A DNA stretch of 64,000 nucleotides from Zoroaster sp. YZ-2022 (GCA_029582265.1 CM055822.1:44503936-44567935), one strand, 5' to 3'. Shown: positions 1 through 12,405, numbered from the stretch's first letter. Numbers and translations are program-made. The notes: a model not told the origin generated them from the sequence alone.

Positions 1-516
1 GTGGTCACATGATTCGTTGTCCAATATTTTACAGTATATAAAATCTGGTACTTTTAACAAGAAATGGAAATTCAATCGGACCTATCCAAATTAACCCTTG
101 CGATAGAACACTTTGAACATTGTTCCCCCCCCCCCCCCGGCCTGATAGGATTAACGACCGCAATAGGGCGAATGCTCGTTCGATGAGCTCGCGCAAGGGG
201 ACTCACCCGTGTGACTTTCTTGGGTTACCTTGGGGAAGCTACTCGAGAAAGCTGGTTATAGCGCCCTCAGCAGGTTGTTCTAAGTGACTTCACATTATTG
301 CTTGTTCTGTGGCAATTTTGATAGCCAACGGATGAAAATTAAGGATAATATAGGAAAATACTGTTGTTACAAGAATTTGTTTTAAATGTAATATGTATAG
401 GGCCTTTATATTTATAACCTTTATGTTTGTCAATTTTTTTTACGATGTATTCATTATATTATCGCCAATTGAAGTCACCAAGCTAGTCAGGAATAGGAAG
501 CCTATGAGTGCTTAAA
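1..516. other. no gene recognised
   Basis: AT-rich sequence with a C homopolymer near 126-138. I see no convincing exon, RNA gene or element end here. Confidence 0.5.
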
Positions 517-567
517 ATCGCCGGTCAGAAAGGATCGCCGGTCAGAAAGGATCGCCGGTCAGAAAGG
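517..567. repeat. 17-bp tandem repeat, three copies
   Basis: The unit ATCGCCGGTCAGAAAGG occurs three times head to tail without mismatch (517-533, 534-550, 551-567). It is a short minisatellite with no coding context. Confidence 0.9.
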
Positions 568-1377
568 ACTGCCATAACAGCTTCATGTACTTCTCACTTT
601 TCTTTTCTTTTGTTTTAATAAAACAAAACCGGCAGGTCCATGGGGGTGTTTGTTATTGAAAATCTGTTAACACTAGGTCTATATTCGTCTGAACTTAGAT
701 TTTCTGACATTGGAATTTCCTCAACGTGTGGACTATATGATATTAGGCTGAACTCTTATAGTGGAATATTAACTTGCATGTCCTGCCTAGACTACATCCA
801 CATATATTCACATGTTTCAGAATGGGCGGGGGGAAGGGGGGTTGGAGAAAGTAGATTTTGTTGACTAAGTAGAACTCACAATCGTTAGCAAACATTTTTC
901 AAACAGTTGGGTTATTAATAAACCAAGCGGGAAACTGATTATGTACATTTATCAACTGAGTAAACACAAAACAACTACTAGAGGTAGATTTGAACATGCG
1001 ACCTTCCCGGTCTGCAGTGGTGTGTAAAACATGTCGGCATCCTCATTCAATGTTCAGTTTAAACCATAATTTCTGGTGCGCTATCCCAGCCACATTCAAA
1101 GAGTTCAACATTGAACGGGAGAGGGGCTTTCTTGGTGATAGTTCTCCGTTAGTAATGTTACCGTGTCAAGATGTGCCAACCGTTTTGCTCATAATGTACC
1201 CCTGTTTGGCGGTCTCCCTAATTTGTCGATGTCTTTGATTGGGGGAGGGGGCGGGTGAGAGTGGCGTTTGTCAGATGTCATTGAACCAAAGCATTCCGTA
1301 TAGCCGTGCAGCAGTCAGGAGATCCCTGGTAGCAGATGCGACTTATGTATTATCATAATTATTATAAAAATAAACCA

Positions 1378-1440
1378 CAAGAAACTGATGTCTCAGTTTG
1401 TAGAGCGCCGGTTCAAATCCCGCTCTGTTAATTTGACTTT
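1378..1440 (+). repeat. tRNA-derived SINE relic
   Basis: A short stretch carries an internal-promoter-like B box (GGTTCAAATCCC near 1410) next to a degenerate A-box-like part (TCTCAGTTTGTAGAGCGCC). The spacing is too short for a real tRNA, so this is best read as a deleted SINE head. A comparable reversed remnant lies near 970-1010. Confidence 0.4.
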
Positions 1441-1450
1441 GTTCACTTAA

Positions 1451-1561
1451 AGGGACGATAGCGTCGCGATCAACAGGGCATGGAATTGGAGCACTAGTTT
1501 TAGATTAAATCAGTGACTGAAAATGTTGAAAGTCTGCTCTGACTGTGACGATACCGTCACT
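1451..1561. mobile_element. TTAA-flanked MITE, copy 1 (short)
   Basis: The element starts AGGGACGATAGCGTCGCGAT and ends in the inverted form, flanked by TTAA at 1447-1450 and 1562-1565. It is a 111-bp internally deleted member of the family found complete at 28328-28544, sharing GCAGGGCATGGAAT and CAGTGACTGAAAAT. AGGG termini with TTAA duplications are typical of Kolobok-type non-autonomous elements; the superfamily assignment is inference. Confidence 0.75.
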
Positions 1562-1613
1562 TTAACATATTTATATAATATCGGCCTATACCTAGTAAGG
1601 AAGGACTAATATT

Positions 1614-2283
1614 TATCAACCTGTAAATATTTTGAAACCCGCTGCTATATAGGATTCTAGCTGGCCAAGCGTCTTTGTGAAAGGTCGGTGGTCGAGAGGT
1701 TAAGATGTCTACACTATTAGTTTTTTCCACAGACACTCGGAAAGCACTATATTGTAGGGCAAAATTAAATCAATTGTTTATCACCCAAGGCAAGAATTTC
1801 ATCAACCTATAAATATCGCGGCACCCTCTGCTATATAGGATTCGAGCCAGCCAACCGTCATCGGGTAGTTGATAGGTTAAAACGCCTGCATGAGTCAGCA
1901 GGAGGTCGTGGGTTCGATTTCCACCCAAGTCGCTTATGAAGTTATTTTTCCCACAGACACTCGGAAAGCACTGAGTATATAGTGCCATAGTCGGTGTAGG
2001 GAAAAATTTAATCAATTGTTTATCACCCGACACAAGAATTTCACGTATAATTATCGCAGAACCCGATGTTACATATCTCTAGCCAGCCAATCGCCATCGG
2101 GCAAGCTTAGTGAACTATATGTTAAGAGGTCTGCACTCGTAAGCAGGAGGTCGTACGTTCGAATCACACCCTAGCCTTTCTTTCTTTCCCCACAGACACT
2201 TGGAAAGCACTGAGTATGCAGTGATGTACACACGTCGGTGTAAGGCAAAATTAAATCACCCGACGCAAGAATTCCATCAACCT
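1614..2283 (+). repeat. Tandem tRNA-derived (SINE-like) repeat, about three units of ~235 bp
   Basis: Three head-to-tail units each contain CTGCTATATAGGATTC, a tRNA-like stretch, and a tail with CCACAGACACTCGGAAAGCACT and ATCAATTGTTTATCACCC. The tRNA-like part has an A-box-like GTCGAGAGGTTAAGA and a B-box-like GGTTCGATTT at 1911-1920 (GTTCGAATCA at 2157-2166). The long arm between boxes recalls a class II (Ser/Leu) tRNA. Units differ by point changes and small deletions, so the array is old. A diverged inverted pair is at 11884-12405. The head is probably pol III-derived, but the tRNA species is not settled. Confidence 0.75.
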
Positions 2284-2345
2284 ATAATATTCCAAACAAA
2301 AATAATAAATAAATAATAATAATAAAACATGAAAAAAAGATAAAA

Positions 2346-4747
2346 AAAATACAAAGGGTAAGCTTTACTTGAGATTAAAACCAATGTATTTAATGAAATG
2401 TTGAAATTAAGTTGCAGGGTATACATAATTAAAAATATAGGTTTTCCCGGTCAATATTGGCAAATAAGCAGCCAATTTCACTTTCATACATTCATATTAA
2501 AGCGATTTTGCCTCTCCAGTTTGTACCGTGTTTCAAATTAAGAATTCATTTCCAGGCATGCGAATTCATTTCGTATTATATTCAATTTAGCATATACGTC
2601 GTTCTTTTTAGTAACTAAAATGTTACTTTCATTTTTGTATAACGGCAATCATTTTAAGGCAACAGAATACGATTCATATGTTTACTTTATTTCAAACTTG
2701 ATTTTGTTTTCTTTATTCATGTGTGTTTCTCGTACACTTTATATAGGGCCAATCGGTCTAACTTTGTTTTGTTCATTCTCTGATTAGAATCTTTATTGGT
2801 TTTCTGACCTGAGCCTAATTCTGTAATGTGTTTTTGAAACATTTATTTTATATTAGACTGTTTCATTATAACCTGTTTTTATTGTTTGAGTGTATCTTTA
2901 TAATTTTTAATCCTGGTTTCTTATTGTCCATTCATTCATAAGTGAATCGTTTTATACCTTTAACAATCTATAGGATTTTACAAATGCCTGCCCAATAATG
3001 AAGTTGAATGACCAAAACGCGCCGCCAAAAGCTCTAGCTGTTCAAGTGGATTGCTAAATCGGATGGTTATTTTGTTTAAATCGCATGACGCAAGAGTACT
3101 ATTGCCTACTCATAAAAAGATGATTTGGAGCAGCATTCAATTTCGCGCAAAACAGAATGACGCAGTGTTTAAATTGGCTCTTTATTTGCCGAAATCGACC
3201 TGGAAAACCTATAGTAATAAAATGTAATCAATTTAACCAATTTAACGCAACGGAAGCCGTGCTTATATTATTTTCCTTTTGGAACTTCCCCAAAGTCTTA
3301 TCAGGTATCAGTATTTAAACAACCTTATGTTATCTTTGTGATGGTGTCGCATACTCTCATAAACATTTGTAAAACAAATAGCAACGTATTTTAATTAATA
3401 ATAAATATGTAGGAGTAAGGTTTGCGGAAGCAACATGTAAACAATTTCTCTTAGGAGTTATTGATAATAATAATAAATCGTTCTTGAAAAGAGCATTCCG
3501 TCAAAAACAAGACGCCAATGAGCTATACAGGCAAGCAGTGTCCATATAGTTTCGCAAGTAGCGTTGTAATACTAATTGTAGGTTATGAGAAGACCAGCGG
3601 TGAGAAATTCGACGTTTCGATCACTTTACTCTGATTGTCTTCAGGAGAATGCCCAACTCTAGAGGTAGGAACTCCTAAGATATTGTTTACATGGTGATAC
3701 CGCAAACTCCCATTTTACTTCCACCATGCAAAGCTTAAAATCCTAATAAATATTTAGATTGAAATTTAGTATAATCAATTCATGAAACTAGTGACAGATC
3801 TTTTGCAGATAGTGTCCATATAATTTAGCAGTTAGAGTGATTTTCCGTCTGAAACTTTTAGACATTAATTTCTGTACCTTCATTAAACTTCTACTCTTGC
3901 AAACAAACTATATCCAGCCAGATGGTAAGTGTGACGTAATTTCAACATAAGCCACGCCTCCTTCACATGGAGTGGTTCCAAAATTGTTCTGCTAACGTAC
4001 AGCAATAGATTGCCCACTTTTGTTTTAAAATTACAAAGAAAACGTGCTATAGTTGAGCTTTTGCTTAAGATTAGAATCGAACACAATATTTCGCTATAAG
4101 CAGAAATGTTTGTCAAACAATATGAAACAGACAAAACCAAAGTATACATTTTACATTTACATTTTTAGCTGGTAACAAACACGACATAAGTAAACATTTA
4201 TGCAACACAAATGATGAGCTGTTTGTCTGCATAGCAGCTCTGTAAAATTTTCTTTTTTGAGGATGAACCATGAATACAAAATACTTTATTTCTCAATAAA
4301 CATAATCAAACTATATAGAAAAACAAGCTTGAAAAACAAGTTTGAGAATGATTCGGTTGGTATAAATTACTTCCATTCTATGAGGAAATGAACAGTTAAA
4401 GGTATACAGTTTTGGATGGATAATTCAGAATAACAAAATGATTGAATTGTAATTATAAACTAACTTGGTCTCAAGCTGATGATGATAAAATTTCCTAGAA
4501 ATAATTTTGTCTGAGGTACTTTTTTATAACAGAAGTTAAACATTTTCCAGTTCAAAGTTAGGAAAGAGTATATTCTCTCCCTAAAATCCACTTTGTAATG
4601 AAATACAACAAATTTGAATGCATTTTCACTTGTTAACGGCACAACGTAAGAAGCTGAAACGTTCACGGATCGGTTGTATATCTTGATTTGAAGAGAGCAT
4701 AGGCCTACTCGTTGAATCAGTAATGTCAACATTATCAATGCTGTATC
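2346..4747. other. gene-poor AT-rich tract
   Basis: I see no supported gene. Near 3590-3650 a short stretch (GACGTTTCGATCACTTT followed by TCTTCAGGAGAATG) resembles the ends of dispersed retroelements, but this is weak. Confidence 0.4.
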
Positions 4748-4867
4748 CTGCAAAACCGCGGTGTTAAAATAAGACCAGTGGTGATATATCTTTTATAGTG
4801 TTCATATTGAGCACTTCTTAATATGAACACAATGGTTGTAGTTTTTAACAACACATTTTTGCAGTGG
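4748..4867. mobile_element. GTGTTAAAA-type MITE copy
   Basis: Inverted ends read CTGCAAAACCGCGGTGTTAA on the left and TTAACAACACATTTTTGCAG on the right, enclosing a palindromic GTTCATATTGAGCACTTCTT / AATATGAACAC core. Related copies are at about 29680-29800, 59815-59925 and 62609-62720. Confidence 0.55.
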
Positions 4868-4869
4868 TG

Positions 4870-6364
4870 CATCTTCCCTTTACAAACTAAATTGACAATG
4901 AATTATATAGCGAAATATTATGTGTGCATCCACAATTGATAAATTAAGCAGTGTACGTTGTGCTGAAAAACGAAATACAATTATAAATCATCCCAAAGCA
5001 TTTGAACATAAAAGTAGCTCATTTTCTGTTTTCCACCTATTATCGTCATTATATTTGTCTTAATAATAGGTCATTATTATTCATGAGAATAACCTTTTCA
5101 ATTTTAAGACATGCAATATAATCAAAATAACAGATCCAATACATTTGACGTTTATTGATGCAAGACTAAGTCATTTCCCAAAAGAACGTTGAATTATTTA
5201 AATGTTGTACATAGCCGGCAGGGAGCGAATTTACTTACAAAAAACATGATGATAATGAGCCTATGACATTTTATAGCTTGGAAGTAGTGTGCGAACGCAT
5301 CCCCATGGTAACAAACCTAGCGGTATATGTGGAGGATGGAGAGGGTCTGTCAGTATTACTTGGTTTATCTCAGTCAGGCAGAGTGTATACAATATTGTAC
5401 TGTTGTCTAACGGCGCACTTCGTCTTTGTTTCTTACCTCCGTTCTCTATTTTACAGAAACTCACCGATGAATCTAGTTGTCCAGTTAAATGTTGGCATCA
5501 AATATTATATAAAACGTTTATTAATAATCCAGAAGGATGTTCATACCAGAGTGCTGAAAACATCGATGAAAAATCATAATTTTCTGAAACTGAACAAAAT
5601 TACAAATAGGCCTACAAATACTAAGATGAGGGTTTAACCAATCTATATATTTGTTCAGAAAATCTAGGTATAAGGTACACAATATTGGTAATTAAAAAAT
5701 AACCAAATAGTCGAATATTAATGTAAAACTTAGTAATTGTAAAGCTGATGACGGTATTAATCTTCCCAATATAATATGTTTGTATGCGGTTTCTCCATTT
5801 AAACAAAAGCGAAGTTTATTTTAATTCGAATTTAGGAAAGAGTGCTCGATCTTTAATTAATTCAACATTTGAATGAATACACACAATCTGAATACATTTT
5901 CACTATTTACTCGTGAATGACATCACAATAACCTTTATACCGTAGACTTGACATTTCCCTATTATGAGAGAGGTTATAACATAAGGAAACTAAAAATCAA
6001 ACGTTTTATTATCAAATCTCACAGTAAACTATTATTAAAAAGTCATTTTGTCTGAACCCCTTTTGTCTTGAATTCAGAAAAGCTTACCCACTGAGGGAAA
6101 CAAATAATAGGTCACATTAATTGTGTAATAAATGCCGAACATATCAACGTTGTTGCACGTGTTAAGACTATTTGTTTCCCTAGTGGACCATAGACATTTC
6201 TGAATATGAGACAAAAGGGCATTGGAGAAAATTTGTTTTACAATATTCATTTTACCGTGAGTAATCAGATAATAAAACTTATGTTGTTTGGTTTCATCGT
6301 GACAGAAACTCTCTAACAACGGGGAAAGGTCAATTATGGATATTTGCTTTATAAAGCCTTTCTA
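4870..6364. other. no gene recognised
   Basis: AT-rich tract. A possible acceptor followed by a 40-codon open stretch at 5458-5579 was considered but could not be supported. Confidence 0.4.
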
Positions 6365-6628
6365 CACTCACTGGCCAAAAGCATTACAACATGCTCAAAA
6401 TAGCACTTTACAGTAACAGGTGAGATGATCATTTAATCCGATTTCATCGATCGTGTGTTACATAATTTCCGAGCAAGAACAGTAAAAAAGAACAATGACT
6501 TCAAAACACAGGCACTTTCAAGAAGTCGTAAGCAGTGTAAATAAAATAAAATAAATTATTGTAACACTGTTCTCCAAACTGAACCTTGGTGTGAATTTCA
6601 ATGTTGCAATACTTATGGCCAGTGAGTG
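6365..6628. mobile_element. Tc1/mariner-type MITE, TA target site
   Basis: Inverted ends CACTCACTGGCCAAAAGCAT and the complement of ATACTTATGGCCAGTGAGTG border 264 bp flanked by TA on both sides (6363-6364 and 6629-6630). No transposase is encoded. TA duplication with conserved ends is diagnostic for Tc1/mariner-like non-autonomous elements. Confidence 0.85.
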
Positions 6629-6631
6629 TAT

Positions 6632-8460
6632 AATATGCTGAAATCAAATTACATCAACAAGCATTAAAAAAGGATATTAACAATGTTCCGATGAAAACAA
6701 ATATTTTTAGAATAGTTAAAAATACGAGCGATACATCTTGAACTAATTCTTAACGCCGTTCAAGTCGATTTTTAAGTCAATATTACTCACCTATACGTAG
6801 TTATTTAGTCAATATATCAAATTTATGATTATCATGTTTCCCCCTTTATTTTTTCGTGTTTTACACAGTGGCAGTTATGACGTAGCCTCCGTCATTCTGG
6901 GATATGTTAACGCTTTGCCATTGGTGGCGCTCTTTGTGGAATTTGTGTTCAGAGCATGGTCGGCTCATCCTCTGGTTTGAGTTTATTGGGTACACACCGA
7001 CTTTTTTGGGGGGTGGGGGCCAGATTGGGCGAGACTGGGCGCCTACCGTATATAGAATGAGATGTCTAAGTATAGGCTTGAGCCCCTTAACAATGTCAAC
7101 TTAGAAAACTCTTGTTACTGACAGTTCTTTTTCTTTCTTTGTTTCCGTAAAACAACAAATTGTTTCAGGGTGTTTGTAAACAATTTCTAAGTATTAAAGA
7201 TGTATTACCAGTGTGTATCTGGCAATTGTTTGTTTTTATTGAAACATTGATCATTTCGTTTTTTAAGAAGATAAACAAACACTTTTAAATGATACATTTG
7301 TCAGAAGTTTAATTCAACATTTAAAAAAGTGCCAAAATAAATTGATGAGGGGACCCACCATAAATTCATTTCAGTACATATTTACTGTATAGAACCATGC
7401 TAATCAAGATTAATTTGTCCTCTTCAAGAATTGTTTTCACTATCTCAAGTATAGCAAAGTTCCGATGGGAAAATGACATTTCTGGAAATTGCTGAAGTAG
7501 CGAAAAACACGGGGCAGTCATCTTTTAATTGTTCGAGAAACATTATGATAAATGCATAGGTTTCATTTCGCCTAGTCTTTTATGAGAGAATATTCTGACT
7601 GTCTTTAATTAAGAGGCAGTAGATTTATTCGTTGAAGTTTCATTTTATGAAGGTACATAAAGCAACGAACAGGATAATCAAAACATGATAATGGTGACGT
7701 AAAGGGAAATATCCTTATTTGTTTGATGAGTCTTTCTGCAGCTCCTGAATGCATACTTATATTATTTTAGACATTATACTTTTTGTGTACATAATTATGA
7801 TTATGTAAATACACGACAAATGGCTGCCGTCAAAAGGATAGGGTACAAATTTACATTGATTTCCATGCTTTCGTGAAGGAAAAGAATAGCACGTTTTGTT
7901 GATGGGAAACATATAATTATATGAAAAACAAACAGGAGATGTATGCGCACGGAAGCCAGAAAAAATAAGTCTGAAGGCATATTCTAAAAGCTAAGGCTTG
8001 TGTATAGAGGTCTGATATAACATAAACAGAAAACAAAGAACAAGAATATGAACACAGGAAGAGACAAATGGAACAGTCACACAACTAAGGAGTAGGGCTT
8101 AAACCTCCAATAACTTTCCATTTTCACAATAAAAATAAATCAATTTGGCATCAACTATTTTCTTTATTTCTTATTCATTTAACAAAATTCAGAATGGGGA
8201 TATTAAGTGCTGATGTTTGGTGGCCAAACAAAATATGGCGTACGCCCTTTATGTTCCCCCAAAGCTGCTACTGGGCTAGTGATTAAAACTGCAACGGAGG
8301 ATATGACTTAATTTGGTGACGCCTCTTCCCCTCCTTCCCTCTGTCACTTACCCTCTCCTCACACCTCAATGATAATGCTCTTCGCTGTGGCCTTGCCCAC
8401 ACTGTGTGCAGCGTGTATAGGGCGTCAATAATTATAACGTGTCTGTTTACACGGACGAGG
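6632..8460. other. intergenic tract upstream of the PAN-like gene
   Basis: No exon, RNA gene or element with two visible ends was found. Confidence 0.4.
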
Positions 8461-8466
8461 CGGAGC

Positions 8467-8472
8467 TATAAG
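8467..8472 (+). promoter_or_regulatory. candidate TATA box for the PAN-like gene
   Basis: TATAAG in a GC-rich context (GGCGGAGCTATAAGTGTGCG) lies 223 bp upstream of the ATG at 8690. Initiation about 30 bp downstream would give a 5' UTR of roughly 190 nt. Position and context are supportive, but no transcript evidence is available. Confidence 0.4.
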
Positions 8473-8689
8473 TGTGCGCTCAGTGTGCGTGGTTTTAGAT
8501 TGGAGCATAAACGGTTCTCTGATGAAAACGTTATTAAATAGGTGACCAGTATTGGCCTATTCATATTTTAGTATTGAAACACAAAGATCTTGGTGAGCTT
8601 ATTACGTGTTCTTGTAGTTAATTGTGTGACATTTATAACATACAGAATACACGTATATAGGCCTACCAACGTATTTTGTTTGCTTTGAA

Positions 8690-9015
8690 ATGGCGGAGGA
8701 CAACTTGGGATATTTTCAAATCTTCGTACTAATTCTCTATGCGCTGTCGCAAGTATCGGCGGCTTACGGGAAAACATCCATTACAAAATGGTGTGGAATA
8801 GTGGATTTTGCCTTGGTGGATATGAATTTCTCATCGACCACTACCACAAACCACAAGTTCTGTCATCTAGCTTGCATGGGTTCACCGAATTGTCAGTCGG
8901 CTAACTACTGGCCAAAGACCCATCTGTGTGAATTCAACAACGCCTCACACTTCAATGTTTGTGGCCGATATTTGGTCGAGCAACGGGGTCAATCTATACC
9001 TTTATCGAAGCTGAG
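8690..9015 (+). CDS. Exon 1 of a secreted PAN/apple-like protein
   Basis: The exon encodes an N-terminal signal peptide (residues 1-24, hydrophobic core FQIFVLILYALSQVSA) followed by a cysteine-rich segment. Cysteines sit at about 35, 58, 62, 68, 80 and 91. The spacing C58-x3-C62-x5-C68 and the SANYWPKTHLCEFNNAS stretch match the PAN/apple family pattern, in which a 'CELNNAS'-like motif precedes an EGF module. Potential N-glycosylation sites are NFS (46-48) and NAS (84-86). The ATG opens the hydrophobic leader. A good donor (GAG|GTATGT) at 9015/9016 leaves phase 2 and the frame stops 9 nt later, so the exon ends there. Exon 2 at 10019 is in matching phase. Likely an extracellular adhesion or recognition protein; exact function unknown. 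Confidence 0.75.
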
Positions 9016-9394
9016 GTATGTATGATTTTTGCCTGCTTGCATCGTGTATATGAATGTTTGTTTCGCTGTGATCATCCCAATATACCTCAGTTCTATCTAT
9101 TATATAAATTGTATTAACTTTGTATATGCCTACATCAGGGCGGATCAGGCCTTATGAAGGAGGGTCCAAATGGTTGGAATTATTGTGTAATATATATGAC
9201 ATAACCCTGCTGGCATTAATAACACCCAAACTACTTCAAACTGTTTTTTTTTTAATTGGAAGAACAGTTTTTTCCTGGCCAGTTTCAGAATATTACACCC
9301 AGCTTACTTAATCAATTTCATTTGAAATTTAAAAGAATTTTCCCTTTACATCAATTGTATTAGGCTTGAGCATTCGATTAGACCTTAACTATCA

Positions 9395-9625
9395 TTTCAT
9401 GCACCATCATCACCACCATCATCATTGTTATCATCACTGTTATCGACATCAAGCATCCCATAACATCACCACCACCATCGCCACCATCATCACAATCACC
9501 ATTTCCGCACCATTATCATCACCACCATCACCATCACCACCATCACCATCACCATCATCACCACGCATCATCTGCATCACCGTCATCAACATTATCACCA
9601 TCATATCATCCTGGCATCATCATCA
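9395..9625. repeat. CAT/CAC-rich microsatellite
   Basis: Imperfect (CAT)n and (CAC/ATC)n trinucleotides extend over about 230 bp inside intron 1 of the PAN-like gene. The His/Ser/Pro-rich open frame across it is a repeat artefact. Confidence 0.9.
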
Positions 9626-10018
9626 TCTTTCAATTTCGATTTTCTGGGTATAATGTTTTTCAAAATTATTGTTGACCTAGATGATAAAATAACCATGATA
9701 AGCATGGGTTTTACTGTAATATGTCACTGAAATCAATTGTGGGTCCCCCACGGTCATACAATTCATCTGGCCGGACAATATTTTTTCAGATATTTATCAT
9801 TGAACTTACTGAACGCTACTATATTGGCAGGAAATAATATATCATTCGTTTTCCTTTTAAAAGAATGTGATCAATGTTCCGATGAAAACAATTTTTTGGA
9901 AAAAACCCCGTAAAATATCAGAAACACTTACATTACGGCGGTATACATCTTTGGTTGTTTTTGTATGATGTAAAATGCCAGTCACGCAAAAACAAACCAA
10001 GTGTTTATTCTTCCTCAG

Positions 10019-10111
10019 ATGGGATGCGACATTCAGCATAGTATCAACCGCAATGCTACGTACTGCAATGATAACTTTCGATGAAGTAGATCCTTGTAAT
10101 AACGGTCCAAG
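10019..10111 (+). CDS. Exon 2 of the PAN-like secreted protein gene
   Basis: A strong polypyrimidine acceptor (TTTATTCTTCCTCAG) precedes 10019 and a consensus donor (CCAAG|GTGAGT) follows 10111. The 93-nt exon takes one nucleotide to complete the phase-2 codon of exon 1 and is then open for 30 codons, ending again in phase 2. The peptide ends FDEVDPCNNGP, which resembles the linker and first cysteine of an EGF-like module; family relatives place EGF after PAN. The other two frames contain stops. The next exon was not found before the 16.8 kb gap, so the gene is incomplete here. Confidence 0.65.
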
Positions 10112-10122
10112 GTGAGTAATTG

Positions 10123-10190
10123 TATGTCCGTTCGGTCGGTCACAGGGGCCATGTTGTCTGTTCGTTCGGTCGGTCACAGGGGGCCACTAT
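10123..10190. repeat. 34-bp tandem duplication
   Basis: GTTCGGTCGGTCACAGGGG occurs at 10130 and again at 10164, with neighbouring CTGT/CCGT sequence, giving two units just downstream of the exon 2 donor. Confidence 0.75.
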
Positions 10191-10199
10191 TTGTCTGTT

Positions 10200-11229
10200 T
10201 CTGTTAAGTCGGAGCTGTCTTTCTGCAATCCAAATCCTTTAAATCGTCTGCCCACTGCCCACCGTCTCACAGTGGACCAGGGTGGTAAAGTGCGCCAAAA
10301 TGGGTCATTTGTGTTTGTACCAGATATAATTTCTTTTACATGTTTTAGGTTGCACAAGACCCCTCATACGACTATTTTATAAACAAATTAAACCTCAATT
10401 AATATTTAATGACCGTAGAACCGCCATTGAATTGCCATTGTGATTTTGACAGAAGCTATCGTCATGTAAATTGAAGTGAACTCAAAGTTACATGGTCTCT
10501 ATATTTATCAACATTGAAGTCAATTATGAAACTAGCTTTTGATTTCATCAGCAAAAACCAGAAGAATTTGGTTTAAAAAATTATAAAATGTAGCTTTTTG
10601 TTCCAGGTATTGACGGAACTATATCCGCCTAAATTCCCCTCATATTTCCCTGGCTTAACCTTTCAACTTTGATACAAAATTCGCTGCGACCACCTGCGAC
10701 CAGTGATTTTAAAGTTTTTTTGTAACCCATCCCAACAAATTTGAAAGACGGAATAATTCATCCAGGATGTTTGGTACCATCACCAACTTCACATCAAGTG
10801 TTTAGATAATAATTCATTAATGTTGGCAATCGGGTAATTACCCAAAGAGTGGTTATTAGCCTATGCATGCAAAACTGGGTTGTTAAAGTAATATCATTGG
10901 TTCTTAACCTTATAATCACAGATCCACACTCATAGCTCTCTTGTAATTTGGAGGCAAATGTAACAACACTCTCACAAACATTATAATTTGTTTCCTTTGA
11001 AACCAGTAGTATAAACTTTCAGTAAAATGTTTGTTAAGATTCAAGATATCAAGTTATGAACCTGGCCGTAATAATACGAGAACATTGTGTAAATGTATTC
11101 AGATTGTTTGTATTCATTCCTACATTGGTATTTCTGTCTTTGAACACTTCAACATCAACTAATTCTTAACAAATCCAGGCAAATACGGACGTAGATTTCC
11201 ACAGTATGAACATTTAAAAAAGTATTAGA
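10200..11229. other. no gene recognised
   Basis: AT-rich sequence. I could not find exon 3 of the PAN-like gene here. Confidence 0.4.
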
Positions 11230-11302
11230 ATTTATTAGATTATTAAAGATTAAAGATTAAGAGAGATAAAAGATTATTAGATTATTAAAAATTAAAGATT
11301 AT
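11230..11302. repeat. ATTAAAGATT-type low-complexity repeat
   Basis: Imperfect tandem copies of AGATTATTAAAGATTAA and close variants. Confidence 0.7.
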
Positions 11303-11394
11303 TTCGGAATTATATTTTACGGGTCATCGAAAGTAGTAGTAGTGTGAGGGGCAATGTACTTATATACTGTCCCCCACTCTCTAAATAGTTTAAA

Positions 11395-11545
11395 TTCATA
11401 TTGTCTCAATTGGTCTCAATTCAAAACCGATCGACGCCAATCGATGAGAGAAAATCGACAGGGACATGTGGTGGTCGATTCTTGTGTCCCAATGTCCCAA
11501 CAGGTCTCTGCCCAAGATTGTAGTTTCGCCTTCTGAACCTTGAAA
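11395..11545 (+). repeat. dispersed repeat, copy 1 (inverse of 59015-59160)
   Basis: Shares CGACGCCAAT, GTGGTGGTCGATTCTTGT and AGATTGTAG in the same order with the reverse complement of 59015-59160. Both copies are diverged. Family not identified. Confidence 0.65.
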
Positions 11546-11883
11546 TTAATACCGTACTGTTGAAGTGGGTCGACGCATTAGGAACACTGGTCCACGATAA
11601 ACTTAGAGAATTCAAAATACAGCCAAAATATGTATAAACAGCTAACCAACAGCTTATTTAGAAAACTGAACTGATCAATCTTGAACAGACATAAGTTTGG
11701 GACTCTATAGAATAAGAATCGAGACTACCACACATTTTCCGGTGTTCATTTGGTGTCGATCACATTTTTAAAACAGTCTAGTAGAATCATTAATAGAGCT
11801 GATATTGAGTATGCAAAAAATAAGTTGAAAATAGCCTCATGGCCAATTTTAATAGCATTCTCTCTGACTTAATAATTATTCTC

Positions 11884-12405
11884 TTCTTTGTTCCTCAACC
11901 ATTCGAGACCCACGACCTCCTCAAGGTTACAAGTGTAGACGTTCTTAACCTCTCGACCACCGAGAGCTTGCCCGATGACAATTGGCTGCCTAGAATCGCG
12001 GGGTGCCGCAACATTTATAGTTTGATGAAATTCTTGCACGTCAGGAGATAAACAATTGGATTGGAATTTTTCCCTACACCGACATTGTAACATAACACTG
12101 CATACTCAGTGCTTTCTGGAGTGTCTGTGTGAAAAAGCCACAGGCGACTCGGACGTGGTTCGGGAAACCACATTTACGACCTCCTGCTTTTATATTTATA
12201 GTTTTGATGAAATTCTTGCAACTATATAAATGTTGCGGCACTCTGCTATATAGGATTCTAGCCAGCCAACCATCGTGATCGGGGGCAAGCTCGGTGGCCG
12301 AGAGAGTTGAAAGACGTCTGCACTAGTAAGCTTTTTTCCACAGGCACTTTTATAAGCATTGAGTATGCAGTGCTATACGCGTCGGTGTAGGTCATCACTC
12401 TAAAA
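11884..12405. repeat. Inverted pair of the tRNA-derived repeat
   Basis: One reversed copy (about 11915-12150, with CTTAACCTCTCGACCACCGA and the tail complement AGTGCTTTCTGGAGTGTCTG) is followed by a direct copy (about 12185-12405, with CTGCTATATAGGATTCTAGC and GGTGGCCGAGAGAGTTGAAA). Both belong to the family tandemly arranged at 1614-2283. The second copy lacks the B-box region. Confidence 0.7.

Noticed and set aside
1680..2170. Functional tRNA genes
   Set aside because: Boxes A and B are recognisable, but stems are not well paired and no intact acceptor stem is seen; these are tRNA-derived repeats.
5263..5637. 124-codon open frame and a possible acceptor at 5458 followed by a 40-codon stretch
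   Set aside because: No upstream exon, domain similarity or second splice site was found; the acceptor alone is not enough.
9366..9653. Histidine-rich open frame
   Set aside because: It is the translation of a CAT/CAC microsatellite inside an intron.
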